A DNA stretch of 64,000 bases from Stygiolobus caldivivus (GTDB lineage: Archaea > Thermoproteota > Thermoprotei_A > Sulfolobales > Sulfolobaceae). Of the stretch, positions 17,337 through 31,019 are shown piece after piece. Made by a program: the position numbers and the translations under genes. Location of the stretch: NCBI RefSeq assembly GCF_019704315.1, contig NZ_AP024597.1:2392501-2456500 (forward strand). Direction: 5' to 3'. The notes under the pieces were generated by a model. The model saw nothing but the letters and a program-made list of their open reading frames with translations, did not search any database and was not told the DNA's origin. The stretch's first letter is position 1. Each line of letters opens with the position of its first letter.

Positions 17337-17615
17337 ATGAGGTGGTTAAAGAAGAGGGAAGTAGTCATCTATTTTCTGCTCCAAAAAAAGTTCGGTACTA
17401 ATGAGTTTAATGTAGGTGAGGCACTAGAGTACCTTTCACCGTATTTTTCAAAGAAAGTGAGCTTGAACGTTATCCGTTATTTTTACAATACTGGGATCCT
17501 TATAAAAACTGGCGAGTTAAGGTATAAACTAATCCCTTGGGACGAGTATATGTTAGATGTGTCTTTTAAGTATTTAAGAAGGAGGGCTACTCTTCATCAT
17601 AAAATTCGATCGTAA
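17337..17615 (+). CDS. small hypothetical protein, possible winged helix
   Basis: A 92-residue basic protein (MRWLKKREVVIYFLLQKKF, then EALEYLSPYFSKKVSLNVIRYFYNTGILIKTGELRYKLI). The helix-helix followed by a short beta-wing-like segment suggests a winged-helix fold; this is inference from the pattern. ATG 17337 is chosen over TTG 17331, which lies two codons earlier. The end overlaps the convergent gene at 17587 by 29 bases. Confidence 0.6.
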   Translation: MRWLKKREVVIYFLLQKKFGTNEFNVGEALEYLSPYFSKKVSLNVIRYFYNTGILIKTGELRYKLIPWDEYMLDVSFKYLRRRATLHHKIRS

Positions 17616-17913
17616 TTTTTACTTTTACTTCTTTGTTGCTTAGAGGCGGGATACTTTGCCCTAAGTCCACTCCTACTACTACTGGGTTACCTAATGAGTC
17701 TGTGAACTTGACTTCAGCTACATACTTCTTTGAGGGCCCTTGGTTTAATGATTTCATTAGCTCTTCGTATATCCTGCTCAGAGCCATTTGAAATGATATG
17801 GGGCTTGCTAAATCCTCAGGTTTTAACTGTATTGGTATAAATCCTCCCATTATTTCCCCGATCTTTGCTTTTCCTTCAAATTGCACTTTGTATGAAGGTT
17901 GTGAGGAACTCAT
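17587..17913 (-). CDS. hypothetical protein near alba
   Basis: A 108-residue protein of alternating beta-strands (YKVQFEGKAKIGEIMGGFIPIQ, YVAEVKFTDSLGNPVVVGVDL, VKVKITIEFYDEE) with a helix in the middle. No family recognised. ATG 17913 is chosen because the TATA-like TTTTAATTA at 17946-17954 predicts transcription start near 17925, downstream of the earlier GTG at 17937. It lies 57 bases beyond the stop of alba on the same strand. Confidence 0.6.
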   Translation of the reverse strand: MSSSQPSYKVQFEGKAKIGEIMGGFIPIQLKPEDLASPISFQMALSRIYEELMKSLNQGPSKKYVAEVKFTDSLGNPVVVGVDLGQSIPPLSNKEVKVKITIEFYDEE

Positions 17914-17994
17914 ATTATTCAATACTATAGTTGTCACGCGTGATAATTAAAATTATGTCTAAGAAAAGCGCGGGATAAAAACGCTTTATTACCT

Positions 17995-18288
<294 letters not shown>

Positions 18289-18463
18289 ATATATCACCCG
18301 AATCGCAATAACAGATACTTACTAGGGTAATAAAGTTATCTAAGAGAGTAGTGTAGGTAAGAATAGCGGAAAAAATACACTTAAGAAATATATAAGCCAG
18401 ATAGCACGATATCACTCACTTCTATGTCTTATAAAATCATACTGTATAAATGCAACATTTAGC

Positions 18464-21400
18464 ATGGTCAAGATTAGGTACTTATTTGGATGTCCTAATT
18501 GTAATGGCCCAATAGATTCGGAAAGGCTTTTAAAGGGATTGCCTTGTGAGTCGTGTTTACCGGGCTATTCCGAGGCTCTGGATATTAAAGCGATATACGA
18601 CCTGCTGGTTAAGAACTCGACCTTGAAAAGTTACGCTGAGCTCTATTATAACTTTGAGATGTATGAGGAGTTGTCAAGCCTATTCAAGAAAATAGTGGGC
18701 AAAGAACCTTGGCCTCTGCAGAAGTATTGGTTAAGGAAATTGCTTAGGGGCGAGAATTTTTCGCTATCTGCACCTACCGGGATAGGTAAAACTACGACTT
18801 TGATGGTATATTCTATATATAGAGGTGAGACCACCTTATTTGTAGTACCTACGAACTCTTTGAGGGATCAAATATGCCAGAGGTTAAAGGCTATCACTCC
18901 TGATGTATCCTGCGGGAACCCAGAAGACGGTAAAATAAACGTGACGTCTTTCTATTCCATAAACCGTAATACGGAGAAATATGCCAGCCTGAAGCCTAAA
19001 GTAGTGATCGTGGACGATGCCGATATGATCCTTAAGAGCGGTAAGACTACTGAAAGGATAGCTACAATCCTTCAGATACCCCAGGACGTATTTGATAAGG
19101 CTGTACAGTTAGTTAAATTAAGGAGGATCCTGTCCTTTAAGGAAGACCGAGAACTATCACAGAGAGTAAGGGAATTAGAAGCTCAAGTATACACGTGGAG
19201 GCCTGTGACACAGTTTGTCGTATCCAGCGCTACTTTGAGACCTAAGGGGTCTAAACAACTTGCCCTGAGGACTTTGGCGGGTTTTGAGCCTTCCACCGTC
19301 CAGATCTATAGTAGGAATATAATAGACTCATATCAAGACGGACTGGACTTAGTAAACCTATTAGATAGGCTGGGTGATGAAGGGGCCTTAATACTAGTAT
19401 CAAGAGACTTCGGGAGGGCAAAGGTAAAAGAGATAGTTAACGAACTTAACGAGAGAGGGTTTAGGGCTATTCAGGCTGTATCAGGGAGGAAGTTCATGGA
19501 TAAGTTCTCTTCCGGTGAAGTAGGGTATTTAGTAGGGTCGGCTAGCTATTACGGTGTAGCTGTAAGGGGGCTGGACGAGCCTAAGAGGTTAAAATACGTA
19601 ATATTTTACGGTGTCCCGAAGACTAAGTTACCCTTAGAGGACTCTTTAAATAACCCGTTTACCGCGTTAAGGGTAGCTGATGCTTTATCGCTCGATGTCG
19701 GTAATCTGAGGAAAAAAGTGCTATTGCTTTCCCCTTCTGAAGTCCAAGCTATAAAATTTGCACTTAGAAACTCGGAGACGTTAAACGGTAAACTTGAAGA
19801 GTTGAGGAAATCACTGAGCTATTTGAAAGAAAACGTAATTGAGGTGCTCAAAAGTAAAAAGCCCTCGGTATTAAAGTTAGACAATTTCACAGTAGAAAGA
19901 GAAGGCAGGAGGTATTTTATCCTCATACCGGACGCCATAACTTATATACAGGGCTCTGGTAGGGCTAGCAGGATCTTACACAACGGGTTTACTTTAGGGC
20001 TAAGTGTGGTCTTAGTCGATAAGCCTGAGCTCTTTGAAATCCTGGCGAAGAGAGTTAAGGGGTTATCTTATGATACAGAATTTAAGAAGTTTAACGACCT
20101 CGACCTAGATAGTATAAAGAGAGAAGTAACGGAAAGTAGGAATGGCGGGTCTAGGAGTTTAGACATTAAGACAGCATTAATAGTCGTCGAGTCCCCTACT
20201 AAGGCTAAGACTATTTCAAGGATTTTTAGCAGAGGGGTTAGGAGGGAGTTATACGGCGTTCCGGTGTATGAGAGTATAATAGTAGACAAAAACTCGGTTA
20301 TTGTAGCTAATATAGTGGCTTCAAAGGGACACGTAACCGATCTCACGACCGAGGAGGTAGGTTATTATGGGGTCGAGGTCGATAACGAGATAAGGGCCAA
20401 CTATTCTCCTATATATAAGTGTTACAACTGCCTTAAGACAATAACTAAGAGAGTTGACTCTTGCCCTTATTGCGGTTCAACGTTAGTTTATTCGTCAGAG
20501 AGAATTATAAATGCGATAAGGCTCCTTAGTTCTGACGTAGATGAAGTCTACGTCGCTACAGACCCTGACCAGGAGGGCGAGAAAATTGCCTTTGACCTCT
20601 ATGCACTTATAAGCCCATATAATAAGAACGTGTTCAGGGTAACATATCACGAAATAACTAAAAACGCCATATTAGAAGCTATCAGGAATAAGTCGTGGTT
20701 TAACCTCAATGCGGTTAACTCACAACTTGCGAGAAGGATTGAAGACAGATGGATAGGGTTTGAGCTTAGTAGTGCCCTTAAGAGTATTATAGGGGATCAA
20801 AATAACGGTAGCGGTAGAGTTCAGGGACCGGTACTCGGTTGGATAGTAGATAGGACAAACGAATATAAGAGGAACACCGGTTGGATGGTCTATGTCAAGG
20901 TAGGAAATTATGTGATCAGGAGGTTATTTAAAAGTAAGGCTGAAGCTGAGGATTTTGTAAAAAGACTTAACGTTAAAGTACTGAAAGTTGGGGAGAGAGA
21001 GGAAGTTGTTAATCCTCAGCCTCCATACACTACTGATGCTCTACTGATTGACGCTTATAATAGACTCGGTATAAGTGCTCCTTTAACGATGAGGGTAGCC
21101 CAAGAACTGTTTGAGAGTGGGTTGATCACTTATCATAGGACGGATAGTATACACATATCACCTTTAGGTGTTAACATAGCTAAGGAGTACTTAATTAGGT
21201 CAGGGCTTAACCAAGATTTTCAAGGCAGGAGTTGGGGAGAGAGCGGTACGCATGAGGCTATACGCCCGACCAACCCGATGGACTTGAATGACCTGCAGAG
21301 GGATATAGAAGAAAACCCGTTCAAATATTATATTAAATTTACGTGGGTTCACTTCAAGGTCTATGACCTGATCTTCAGGAGGTTTATAGCGAGCCAAATG

Positions 21401-21925
21401 GGACCTGCTAAGGTAATTTACGGGAAGTTCAGGGTAACTTTAACCGGTAACGATGAGGAGTTGATAGAGGTGCCAATACTTGTAGAAGGCGGGTTTTCAA
21501 AAGTCTATCCGGTTAAGGTCTACTCGCTGGACGGAAGCGAGGTGACGAGTAGTATTAGGAAGGGTTCTTCTGTGCCTTTGCTGGGTTATGCTGAGGTCAT
21601 TAAGTTAATGAAAGAGAAAAACATAGGTAGACCGAGTACTTATGCTAAAACTGTTACGTCATTAATAAGACACGGATATGTAATAGAGACTAAAAAGAGG
21701 TCTTTTCTATTAGCCTCTAAGAGAGGTATTAAGGCTTATGAGGTGCTTAGAAATAATTTTGCTGAATTCGTTAGTGAGTCAAGGACTAGTCTTTTGGTAG
21801 ATACTATAGATAAAATATCTAAGGGAACGCTTGACGTTGACGTTTTCATAAAGGATCTCTTCCAGGAGGTTAACAGCGGTATTAGGGTGTTAATAAACTC
21901 TCCTGAGCTTAAGGAGCAGATATGA
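18464..21925 (+). CDS. reverse gyrase (helicase-topoisomerase fusion)
   Basis: It introduces positive supercoils into DNA and is a hallmark of hyperthermophiles. Order: N-terminal zinc finger (C10, C13, C28, C31), SF2 helicase with Walker A APTGIGKT (about 104) and VVDDAD (about 185), SATLRP, and the helicase arginine motif in [17 protein letters not shown] domain follows with [10 protein letters not shown] (about 575) and [10 protein letters not shown], a second zinc finger CYNC-CPYC (about 650), and the catalytic tyrosine in [10 protein letters not shown] (about 890). The 1153-residue length fits the Sulfolobales TopR2 type better than the longer TopR1, as does its position next to alba. 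A TATA box CTTATAAAAT near 18425 precedes it. Confidence 0.97.
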   Translation: MVKIRYLFGCPNCNGPIDSERLLKGLPCESCLPGYSEALDIKAIYDLLVKNSTLKSYAELYYNFEMYEELSSLFKKIVGKEPWPLQKYWLRKLLRGENFSLSAPTGIGKTTTLMVYSIYRGETTLFVVPTNSLRDQICQRLKAITPDVSCGNPEDGKINVTSFYSINRNTEKYASLKPKVVIVDDADMILKSGKTTERIATILQIPQDVFDKAVQLVKLRRILSFKEDRELSQRVRELEAQVYTWRPVTQFVVSSATLRPKGSKQLALRTLAGFEPSTVQIYSRNIIDSYQDGLDLVNLLDRLGDEGALILVSRDFGRAKVKEIVNELNERGFRAIQAVSGRKFMDKFSSGEVGYLVGSASYYGVAVRGLDEPKRLKYVIFYGVPKTKLPLEDSLNNPFTALRVADALSLDVGNLRKKVLLLSPSEVQAIKFALRNSETLNGKLEELRKSLSYLKENVIEVLKSKKPSVLKLDNFTVEREGRRYFILIPDAITYIQGSGRASRILHNGFTLGLSVVLVDKPELFEILAKRVKGLSYDTEFKKFNDLDLDSIKREVTESRNGGSRSLDIKTALIVVESPTKAKTISRIFSRGVRRELYGVPVYESIIVDKNSVIVANIVASKGHVTDLTTEEVGYYGVEVDNEIRANYSPIYKCYNCLKTITKRVDSCPYCGSTLVYSSERIINAIRLLSSDVDEVYVATDPDQEGEKIAFDLYALISPYNKNVFRVTYHEITKNAILEAIRNKSWFNLNAVNSQLARRIEDRWIGFELSSALKSIIGDQNNGSGRVQGPVLGWIVDRTNEYKRNTGWMVYVKVGNYVIRRLFKSKAEAEDFVKRLNVKVLKVGEREEVVNPQPPYTTDALLIDAYNRLGISAPLTMRVAQELFESGLITYHRTDSIHISPLGVNIAKEYLIRSGLNQDFQGRSWGESGTHEAIRPTNPMDLNDLQRDIEENPFKYYIKFTWVHFKVYDLIFRRFIASQMGPAKVIYGKFRVTLTGNDEELIEVPILVEGGFSKVYPVKVYSLDGSEVTSSIRKGSSVPLLGYAEVIKLMKEKNIGRPSTYAKTVTSLIRHGYVIETKKRSFLLASKRGIKAYEVLRNNFAEFVSESRTSLLVDTIDKISKGTLDVDVFIKDLFQEVNSGIRVLINSPELKEQI

Positions 21926-22162
21926 AACTCTCCTTTTGTCCTTTACTTCACTACCTATATCAATTTTCTCTAATTTTACTCCTTCTTTTAGTCGTTCCAC
22001 GAGTTGGTTATATATATCTACTACCTTATTTATCTCAAAGCCATTCCCTTTTACTTCTACTTCTTGGGAACCTTGGTTGAACATTGTTATTATATCTAAG
22101 ACATAATCTTCTATACTTTTAGTCCTCCCAACTATAATCTCGTTAGGTTTTTTCTCACTCAT
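21890..22162 (-). CDS. alba2: Alba-family protein, second paralog
   Basis: A 90-residue Alba-fold protein. [52 protein letters not shown] follows the Alba strand-helix-strand-helix order, but the GKKPVMNY loop is replaced by GRTKSIEDY, as in the divergent Alba2 type. Its 3' end overlaps the reverse gyrase 3' end by 36 bases in convergent orientation, so Alba genes flank the topoisomerase on both sides. Heterodimerisation with Alba is known in Sulfolobus and is inferred here. Confidence 0.9.
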   Translation of the reverse strand: MSEKKPNEIIVGRTKSIEDYVLDIITMFNQGSQEVEVKGNGFEINKVVDIYNQLVERLKEGVKLEKIDIGSEVKDKRRVSYLLLKLRRVY

Positions 22163-22287
22163 CTGAGATCGTATAGTTGATTAAGTCCGAAAAAATAAAT
22201 CTGTGCTTTCAAAGTTTAACGGTAAGTGTAACCCTGACCTCATCAGTAACACGGGCCAGAATCACCGGTCTTTATCGAAGGGCTTCA

Positions 22288-25092
22288 TCATCCGAATTTT
22301 AGACTCTGTATATAACTTACAGCGTTTAAGACTAAAAATCTGGCTATACTCTTTTTAACAAAGTAATATTTGGGGGATATCGATATCACAAGCGAATCGT
22401 TAGGGTCTTTTAACTTTAGTTCTAATATTTCGTCATATGGTATACGCTTTAAGAACTCATCTGGATTATTTACTAGGTCTTTAACTCTGAACACTGTTTC
22501 AGTAGTACCTTCTGACTGGTAAGCCCTCATGACTATAACATAGGACTCATCGAGGTTTATAGGGTTAAAGGAGTTGTAATAGTCATCTGACTCAGCAACT
22601 TCTTTCAAGTCTTCCATTAATGCCCACCTCACCTCATGGGTATCAACATCAATAAAACTGCACGTCCTATGCCTGGAATTCGGCTTCCTCATTTTCTTTA
22701 ACCTGAGTTCTAATGTCTTTTTAGATATTCCTAGCATTTCGGATAGTTCTTCTACAGTATATGCACCACCTTTTAAGGCCTGATAAAGACGGACAGAGAG
22801 GTCTGAGATCCACGGTTTAATAGGTGAGTGGCTTAAGACCGCCTTACCCAAAGGAGATAACCCGTTAACGTTAATAATACTTATCTTCCCTTCCTTGATA
22901 GCTTTCACGTATTTTATGGTACCGTTAATACTGAAGTACTTATTTACAGTTTGTTTTAATGCCTCTTCTAGGACAATTTTGTCTTCTGAACTAGTGATTT
23001 TATTAATTTTGCCATAGCTGTATTGTATTTCTTTAAGTGTAGCAAAGAAGAGAGGTGACCTTTTTATTGACCTCATTAGGACTGATTTAAGTTGTTTTTC
23101 ATCCATTTTAATCAGGTCTTGTAGTAGGTCTTTGTCAACGCCTTTGATGGAGAAACCGTAGATGGATGACCTTGCTGAAACATTTAAGGAGTACCTTTTA
23201 GTAGCTAAATATAAGAGGGCATGTGATAATGTGTTCGCTATTTTTTCGTTTATTAGTGTTGCATATACTATTTCATCGTTCTCGTTTTCAATGTAAATAG
23301 TCTTTGTATTTGGCAGCGGTAATTGGTGAAGTACATAGAAATCAATAAATTTCTTTATAGCATTTTTTGATTCTTCATCTATTAATTTTTCTTCAGCCAA
23401 ATAATCGTTTACGTTGAATAAGACTTTTTCTATTTGTTTTGGCAATAAACTGGATTTAGATATATTTTCACCTTTCCAAATAGGTATTTCACCGTTTCCA
23501 GTATTTGCGGGCGCAACACTGATCTGCATCTTATTTATATCGACATTAACTATTCTCCAGAGTTTTCCGCTTATCCTTACTATATCGTTATTTCTCAAAT
23601 GTTTGTACACGTATACTGCGTCTATCTCACCTATGGACTTATTTTCATAGCGTAAACTGAATGTCTCATCAGCACTGATAAACGAGAAGAATTCCGAGAA
23701 GTCTTTCATCCATGTGATTTTGTTATCTTTATCAAACCTCCAGATCTTAAAGAATGTTTTACCTATTTTCAGTTTGTCTTTATCTTTTTTAAGGAGACCG
23801 CTTTGAACCATATAGTCTATAAGGGATAGGAACTTTTCGAACTTAAGACCTTTATAGTATGTTGAAGATTTAATTAAGGAATATAATTTATCTATGTCTA
23901 TTTCACCGTATTGTAACGTTATACCTATTATTTCTCTAGCTACTACGTCCATGTAAGGCATATATTTAGGCGGTTCAACAATTCCGGACTTAGCTAGTTC
24001 ATAAAGGGATATTGCCTCTAATACATCGTAGTCATATAAACATATGATTTCCCCTTTTGAAACTCTGTTGATCGTATGCCCGCTCCTACCTAGCCTTTGG
24101 AGGAAAGAGGAGACGGTAGGAGGTGGCCTATACATGATTACTTTTCTTATGTCGCCTATATGTATTCCGAGTTCTAGTGTCCTAGTGCATATCACGACAT
24201 CAGCTTTACCTTCTCTAAGGCTACTCTCGACTCTGATTTTTTCCTCTTTAGATATTGATGAGTGGTGAATGAATATATTTTTTAACTTACTTCTTTCTAA
24301 TTCTTCATATAACCTTTCCGTACTAAACCTAGAATTTGTGAAAAGTAGTGTAGGCTTCTCTACTAGCTGGTTGACTAGTTTTGCCGTAGAACTCCATAGG
24401 TCTTCTCCGTCCTTTGGCTTTACTTTAACTATTTTTACCTCAAAGTCCCTAGCTCCTTCTACTTTTATGACCTTACTTTCCCTTAATGAAGAACCGAAAA
24501 CTAATTGCGCTACTTTCTGTTCGTTCCCGATAGTAGCTGAAAGCCCTATCCTCTGAAAGTCATAATTCGTGAACTCCTTTAATCTTTCAAGGAGAACCGA
24601 TAACTGCGCTCCTCTCTTTGAATTGACCAGTTCGTGTACCTCATCTATTATGATCCATTTGATATTCTTATAATTCTCTCTAAATTTACTAGCCCAATCT
24701 AAGTCTATTTCTAGTCCTTCTGGTGTTGTAACCAAGATGTGGGGGACCTTTTTTAACCTTAAACTTTTCTCCTTCTGGGGGACCTCTCCGTGTTTTCTGC
24801 TTACGGAGAAGCCGAGTTTTGACGTCCACCATTCTATACGCAAAGTAATGTCATTTATTAAAGCCTTTAACGGAGTAATGTAAAGGACCGCTACAGGTTT
24901 TATTTCGGTCTTAAGCATAATGTTAAATATTGGAAGTAATGCGGCTTCCGTTTTTCCGTAACCTGTAGGTGCTATTACGAGGACGTTTTTTCCTTCCATT
25001 ATCGGAGTAAATGTTTCCTTCTGAACTGCGGTTAGGTCATCCCATCCTTTTTCCTTAATGAGAGACTGCAGTTTACAGTGTAATCTATGCAC
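22288..25092 (-). CDS. Lhr-type SF2 helicase
   Basis: A 934-residue ATP-dependent helicase of the Lhr group. Motifs: Q-motif-like LTAVQKETF, Walker A APTGYGKTE (about 40), DEVHEL box IIIDEVHEL (about 145), SATIGNE, FTNSRFSTERLYEEL, TRTLELGIHIGDI and QRLGRSGHTINR. A long C-terminal half has a winged helix and a further wHTH (TVEELSEMLGISKKTLELRLKKM, about 775). Lhr proteins act on nucleic acid duplexes and forks in repair or RNA metabolism. It ends in NAVSYIQSLKFG. The promoter lies in the 69-base gap shared with the divergent small zinc protein gene at 25162. Confidence 0.92.
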   Translation of the reverse strand: MHRLHCKLQSLIKEKGWDDLTAVQKETFTPIMEGKNVLVIAPTGYGKTEAALLPIFNIMLKTEIKPVAVLYITPLKALINDITLRIEWWTSKLGFSVSRKHGEVPQKEKSLRLKKVPHILVTTPEGLEIDLDWASKFRENYKNIKWIIIDEVHELVNSKRGAQLSVLLERLKEFTNYDFQRIGLSATIGNEQKVAQLVFGSSLRESKVIKVEGARDFEVKIVKVKPKDGEDLWSSTAKLVNQLVEKPTLLFTNSRFSTERLYEELERSKLKNIFIHHSSISKEEKIRVESSLREGKADVVICTRTLELGIHIGDIRKVIMYRPPPTVSSFLQRLGRSGHTINRVSKGEIICLYDYDVLEAISLYELAKSGIVEPPKYMPYMDVVAREIIGITLQYGEIDIDKLYSLIKSSTYYKGLKFEKFLSLIDYMVQSGLLKKDKDKLKIGKTFFKIWRFDKDNKITWMKDFSEFFSFISADETFSLRYENKSIGEIDAVYVYKHLRNNDIVRISGKLWRIVNVDINKMQISVAPANTGNGEIPIWKGENISKSSLLPKQIEKVLFNVNDYLAEEKLIDEESKNAIKKFIDFYVLHQLPLPNTKTIYIENENDEIVYATLINEKIANTLSHALLYLATKRYSLNVSARSSIYGFSIKGVDKDLLQDLIKMDEKQLKSVLMRSIKRSPLFFATLKEIQYSYGKINKITSSEDKIVLEEALKQTVNKYFSINGTIKYVKAIKEGKISIINVNGLSPLGKAVLSHSPIKPWISDLSVRLYQALKGGAYTVEELSEMLGISKKTLELRLKKMRKPNSRHRTCSFIDVDTHEVRWALMEDLKEVAESDDYYNSFNPINLDESYVIVMRAYQSEGTTETVFRVKDLVNNPDEFLKRIPYDEILELKLKDPNDSLVISISPKYYFVKKSIARFLVLNAVSYIQSLKFG

Positions 25093-25161
25093 TAATAATC
25101 ACCGTTATTTTAATGCACAATACACCGCTATTTTTAAAAATTTAAATTCTCCGTTTCTTGT

Positions 25162-25401
25162 ATGAAAGTGAATTTAGAGTGTATAGTATGTGGAAGGAAG
25201 TTTCCAGAAGGGCAAGGTATTAAGTTGACGGTTAAAGGTGAGGATTACTATTTTCACAGTAAGGCTTGTGCATATAAGTTCCTAAGAGAGGCTTTGTATA
25301 CTATAGATATGGATGAAGTTTCCGGGATATTTAGAGAACTCAAAAAGAAATACAGGGAAATTAACGAAAAGAAAAAAGAATCAACAAAGAAAGTCATATA
25401 G
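25162..25401 (+). CDS. small zinc-binding protein (TRASH/L24e-like)
   Basis: A 79-residue protein with C8-x2-C11 in LECIVCGRKF and a later H-S-K-A-C pair in DYYFHSKACAYKFLREAL. This is the treble-clef layout of TRASH, YHS or ribosomal L24e-like zinc domains. A charged C-terminal helix (RELKKKYREINEKKKES) follows. It is divergent from the Lhr-type helicase. The exact role is unknown; metal sensing or nucleic acid binding are the usual roles of such domains. Confidence 0.75.
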   Translation: MKVNLECIVCGRKFPEGQGIKLTVKGEDYYFHSKACAYKFLREALYTIDMDEVSGIFRELKKKYREINEKKKESTKKVI

Positions 25402-25499
25402 ATCCGTTACTCAGCCTTCATCATTTTTTCTCAGTGTCCGCTATACTCTTCACAATTTAAATCAGCTTTATTAGAGTTTAAAATAATTTTCATATCGGA

Positions 25500-27883
<2,384 letters not shown>

Positions 27884-27918
27884 ACAGAGTAAATAAGGAT
27901 ACAAACCGTGTGATAATT

Positions 27919-29514
27919 ATGTCATCTGAGAAATATACAAGTATTTCACCTGCTGAATTTTTCAAGAGAAACCCTGAGCTTGCAGGTTTTAGTAACCCTG
28001 CGCGTGCACTTTACCAAACAGTTAGAGAACTGGTTGAAAACGCATTAGACGCTACCGATGTCCATGGGATTTTACCGTCAATTAAGGTCTTAATTGAGCT
28101 TAGTAATCCGGAGAAGCAGGTATACAAGGTCAATGTAGAAGATAACGGTATAGGCATACCCCCACATATTGTCCCTAACGCTTTTGGTAGGGTCCTTTAC
28201 AGTTCTAAGTACGTCTTGAGGCAAACTAGAGGGATGTACGGACTAGGTGTTAAGGCTGCGGTATTATATAGCCAAATGTATCAGGATAAACCTGTTGAAG
28301 TCTACACATCACCGATAAATTCCAAAAGGATCTACTACTTTAAACTCAAAATAGACGTAACTAAAAATGAGCCGGTAGTTATTGAGAGGTATTCGGTCTC
28401 GAACGATAAAGGGTGGCATGGGACTTCCGTCACATTATATCTAGTTGCAGATTGGCAGAGGGCAAAAAGTAGAGTCTACGAATATATTAAGAAGACTTAT
28501 GTTGTTGCACCATATTCTGAAATTACGTTTAGAGATCCGGACGGAAATGTGGTTTATTACGAGAGGATAACAGATAAATTACCTAAGCCGCCTGAAGAAG
28601 TTAAACCGCACCCTTACGGAGTCGATATTGAACTGATTAAATACCTCATTAATCAATTAAAGAAACCAGTCCCAGTAAGAGAGTTCCTAATTAATGAGTT
28701 TCAGAGTATAGGTGACATTACGGCCGATAAAATTCTCGAGCTAGCAAATATTACTAAGACTAAAAAAGTAAACAACTTGACTGATGAAGAGATCTCTAGA
28801 CTAGTAGAAGTAATGAAAAAGTTTGAAGATTTCAGACCACCTTCTGCTGAAGCCTTATCAGTAATAGGTGAGGACATAATCGAACTTAGCTTGAAAAAGA
28901 TCTTTAACCCAGAGTTTGCTGCAGCTATTACCAGAAAACCTAAAGCATATCAAGGCCATCCGTTTATTGTAGAAGCCGGGATCGCATATGGGGGTGCAAT
29001 ACCGCCCTCACCAGAGCCTGTAGTACTAAGATACGCTAATAAGATACCATTAGTATATGACGAGAAGTCAGATGTAATATGGAAAGTAGTTAGTGAGGAA
29101 ATAGACTGGAAGAGATACGGAATAGAAGAAGACCAACCCCCATTAGTTATTATGGTTCATTTATGCAGTACTAAAGTCCCATATAAGAGCGCGGGAAAAG
29201 AAAGCATAGCTGACGTAGAAGAGATAGAAAAAGAAATAAAATTAGCTGTAATGGACGTGGCTAGAGAACTTAAAATATATATAAGTGAGAAAAAGAAGGA
29301 AGAAGAAGCAAAGAAAAGACTTATTACCTATCTAAAGTATATACCAGAAGTAAGTAGAAGCTTAGCCATATTTATGGTTAATAATAAAGAGAAATTGAAC
29401 GAAGCCCAAAATTCGTTAAGGGAGAAGCTACTTGAGTTAGTACTAAAGAGGCTTGAAATTGAGGATAAGCAGTTATTAGAAGAAATTAAGAATTATAAGG
29501 TTGAGGAAGTATGA
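27919..29514 (+). CDS. top6B: DNA topoisomerase VI subunit B
   Basis: The ATPase subunit of the A2B2 type IIB topoisomerase, which passes DNA through double-strand breaks. A GHKL ATPase domain at the N-terminus has RELVENALDA (N-box), EDNGIGIPP (G1), and TRGMYGLGVKAA (G2). A helix-two-turn-helix and transducer domain follow, with the conserved lysine in SKR-Y-K-like and PPSPEP regions. The 531-residue length is normal. ATG 27919 (MSSEKYTSISPAEFF) is preferred to the ATG three codons earlier. It overlaps top6A by 4 bases (ATGA). Confidence 0.97.
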   Translation: MSSEKYTSISPAEFFKRNPELAGFSNPARALYQTVRELVENALDATDVHGILPSIKVLIELSNPEKQVYKVNVEDNGIGIPPHIVPNAFGRVLYSSKYVLRQTRGMYGLGVKAAVLYSQMYQDKPVEVYTSPINSKRIYYFKLKIDVTKNEPVVIERYSVSNDKGWHGTSVTLYLVADWQRAKSRVYEYIKKTYVVAPYSEITFRDPDGNVVYYERITDKLPKPPEEVKPHPYGVDIELIKYLINQLKKPVPVREFLINEFQSIGDITADKILELANITKTKKVNNLTDEEISRLVEVMKKFEDFRPPSAEALSVIGEDIIELSLKKIFNPEFAAAITRKPKAYQGHPFIVEAGIAYGGAIPPSPEPVVLRYANKIPLVYDEKSDVIWKVVSEEIDWKRYGIEEDQPPLVIMVHLCSTKVPYKSAGKESIADVEEIEKEIKLAVMDVARELKIYISEKKKEEEAKKRLITYLKYIPEVSRSLAIFMVNNKEKLNEAQNSLREKLLELVLKRLEIEDKQLLEEIKNYKVEEV

Positions 29515-30668
29515 CGGAGCTTACATCTAAAGTAGACCGTGAAGCTAGGAAGAAGGCTTCTCAGGTTCTTAGGGACTCTTTCCTTAAAGTAGTGGAGCAG
29601 ATAAACAAAGGAGAACCCCCTATAATGGACATACCGAAGAGGACGTTATCAAATACTGTATATGACGAAAAGAGGGGCTTGTTAATATTAGGCAAAGACA
29701 AGTTAAAGAGAAACTTTCTAGATTTAAATGAGGCTAAGCGTTTCATGCAAACTACCTTGATGGCTAGTATAATATATGATGCACTCATTAACGACGAATA
29801 CCCAACAATACGTGATCTCTATTACAGAGGAAAACACTCGATAATTCTCAAAGGACCTAATAAAACTTATGAGGAGAACACATGGGATGAACAGAAGGAA
29901 TCTGATAGTGTAATTGTAGATATTGAGGTATTTACAAATCTACTTAGAGAAGATATGCTGATCCTCAGCAAAGAGAAAGGAAAAGTTGTGGGTGATATGC
30001 AGATAAGGAGCGGAAACGACGTTATTGACTTAAGCAAGATGGGACACGGAGCGTACGCTATTGAGCCGACACCGGACTTAATCGATTTTGTAAATGTAAA
30101 TGCTGAATTCGTATTAGTCGTAGAGAAAGACGCAGTGTTTCAACAACTCCATAGGGCCGGTTTTTGGAGACAATACAAGGCTATTCTGATCACTAGTGCA
30201 GGTCAACCAGATAGGGCAACAAGGAGGTTTGTAAGGAGGCTAAATGAGGAGCTTAAACTCCCAGTTTACATCTTAACTGATGCTGACCCTTACGGATGGT
30301 ATATTTATAGTGTGTTCAGGATAGGTTCTATTTCATTATCATATGAAAGCGAAAGGTTGGCAACACCTAATGCTAAATTCTTAGGTGTTTCAATGACAGA
30401 TATTTTCGGGGATAGGAACAAGAAGGCTTATCTTTCGGAGCAGGAGAGGAGGAATTACATTATAAAGGCTAAAGATGCTGACGTTAAAAGGGCTTTAGAA
30501 ATTAAGAATTATGACTGGTTTAAGACGAAGGGGTGGCAACATGAAATCGAGATCTTTCTTGATAAGAAATCGAAGCTAGAGATAGAAGCAATGGCTAGTA
30601 AGGGGTTAAAGTTCTTAGCTTTCCAATATATTCCTGAGAAAATTAAGACCGGCGATTTTGTCAGTTAG
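29511..30668 (+). CDS. top6A: DNA topoisomerase VI subunit A
   Basis: The Spo11-like DNA-cleaving subunit. The catalytic tyrosine lies in TIRDLYYRGKHS (about residues 97-108). The TOPRIM metal site is in VLVVEKDAVFQQL (E) and LTDADPYGWYIYSVFRIGS (D-x-D). The 385-residue length is normal. It directly follows top6B with a 4-base overlap, so both subunits are made from one mRNA. Confidence 0.97.
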   Translation: MTELTSKVDREARKKASQVLRDSFLKVVEQINKGEPPIMDIPKRTLSNTVYDEKRGLLILGKDKLKRNFLDLNEAKRFMQTTLMASIIYDALINDEYPTIRDLYYRGKHSIILKGPNKTYEENTWDEQKESDSVIVDIEVFTNLLREDMLILSKEKGKVVGDMQIRSGNDVIDLSKMGHGAYAIEPTPDLIDFVNVNAEFVLVVEKDAVFQQLHRAGFWRQYKAILITSAGQPDRATRRFVRRLNEELKLPVYILTDADPYGWYIYSVFRIGSISLSYESERLATPNAKFLGVSMTDIFGDRNKKAYLSEQERRNYIIKAKDADVKRALEIKNYDWFKTKGWQHEIEIFLDKKSKLEIEAMASKGLKFLAFQYIPEKIKTGDFVS

Positions 30669-30721
30669 AGTCAGACGAGACAGGTTATTTCATCGATCAA
30701 ATATATGGGGTTCTTCATCCC

Positions 30722-30883
30722 TTATTCAATGTATTCTAAGATGTCATTAAAAGTGTTTCTCCTGCACACTTTACAGTACTGGTAAATAGCGGGTTGCTTA
30801 CTTATATCAAAACTAATATTTATTGTCCATTCTGTCTTGCAGTTTCTACACCTTACTTTCCACGGCATACCCTTATATATCAT
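30722..30883 (-). CDS. small zinc-ribbon protein
   Basis: A 53-residue protein with two C-x2-C pairs, VRCRNCKTEW (C12, C15) and YCKVCRRN (about 37, 40), the layout of a zinc ribbon, and a C-terminal helix NTFNDILEYIE. ATG 30883 is used; a second ATG five codons later (MPWKVRC) is also possible. An AT-rich TATA-like sequence precedes it. It lies alone between convergent top6A and the divergent aIF5A gene. The function is unknown; nucleic-acid binding is plausible. Confidence 0.7.
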   Translation of the reverse strand: MIYKGMPWKVRCRNCKTEWTINISFDISKQPAIYQYCKVCRRNTFNDILEYIE

Positions 30884-31019
30884 TATTTAGTAAAAATAAG
30901 TTGCTGTGAAGAGGTTAGACTAGCTGACCTATGATGAAGGGCCAAAGCTCGGAGCTTACTCAGTTCTAAACTTCGTGAAAATGACAAAAGAGTTTAAAAC
31001 CTAATGTGTTTTAGGATTA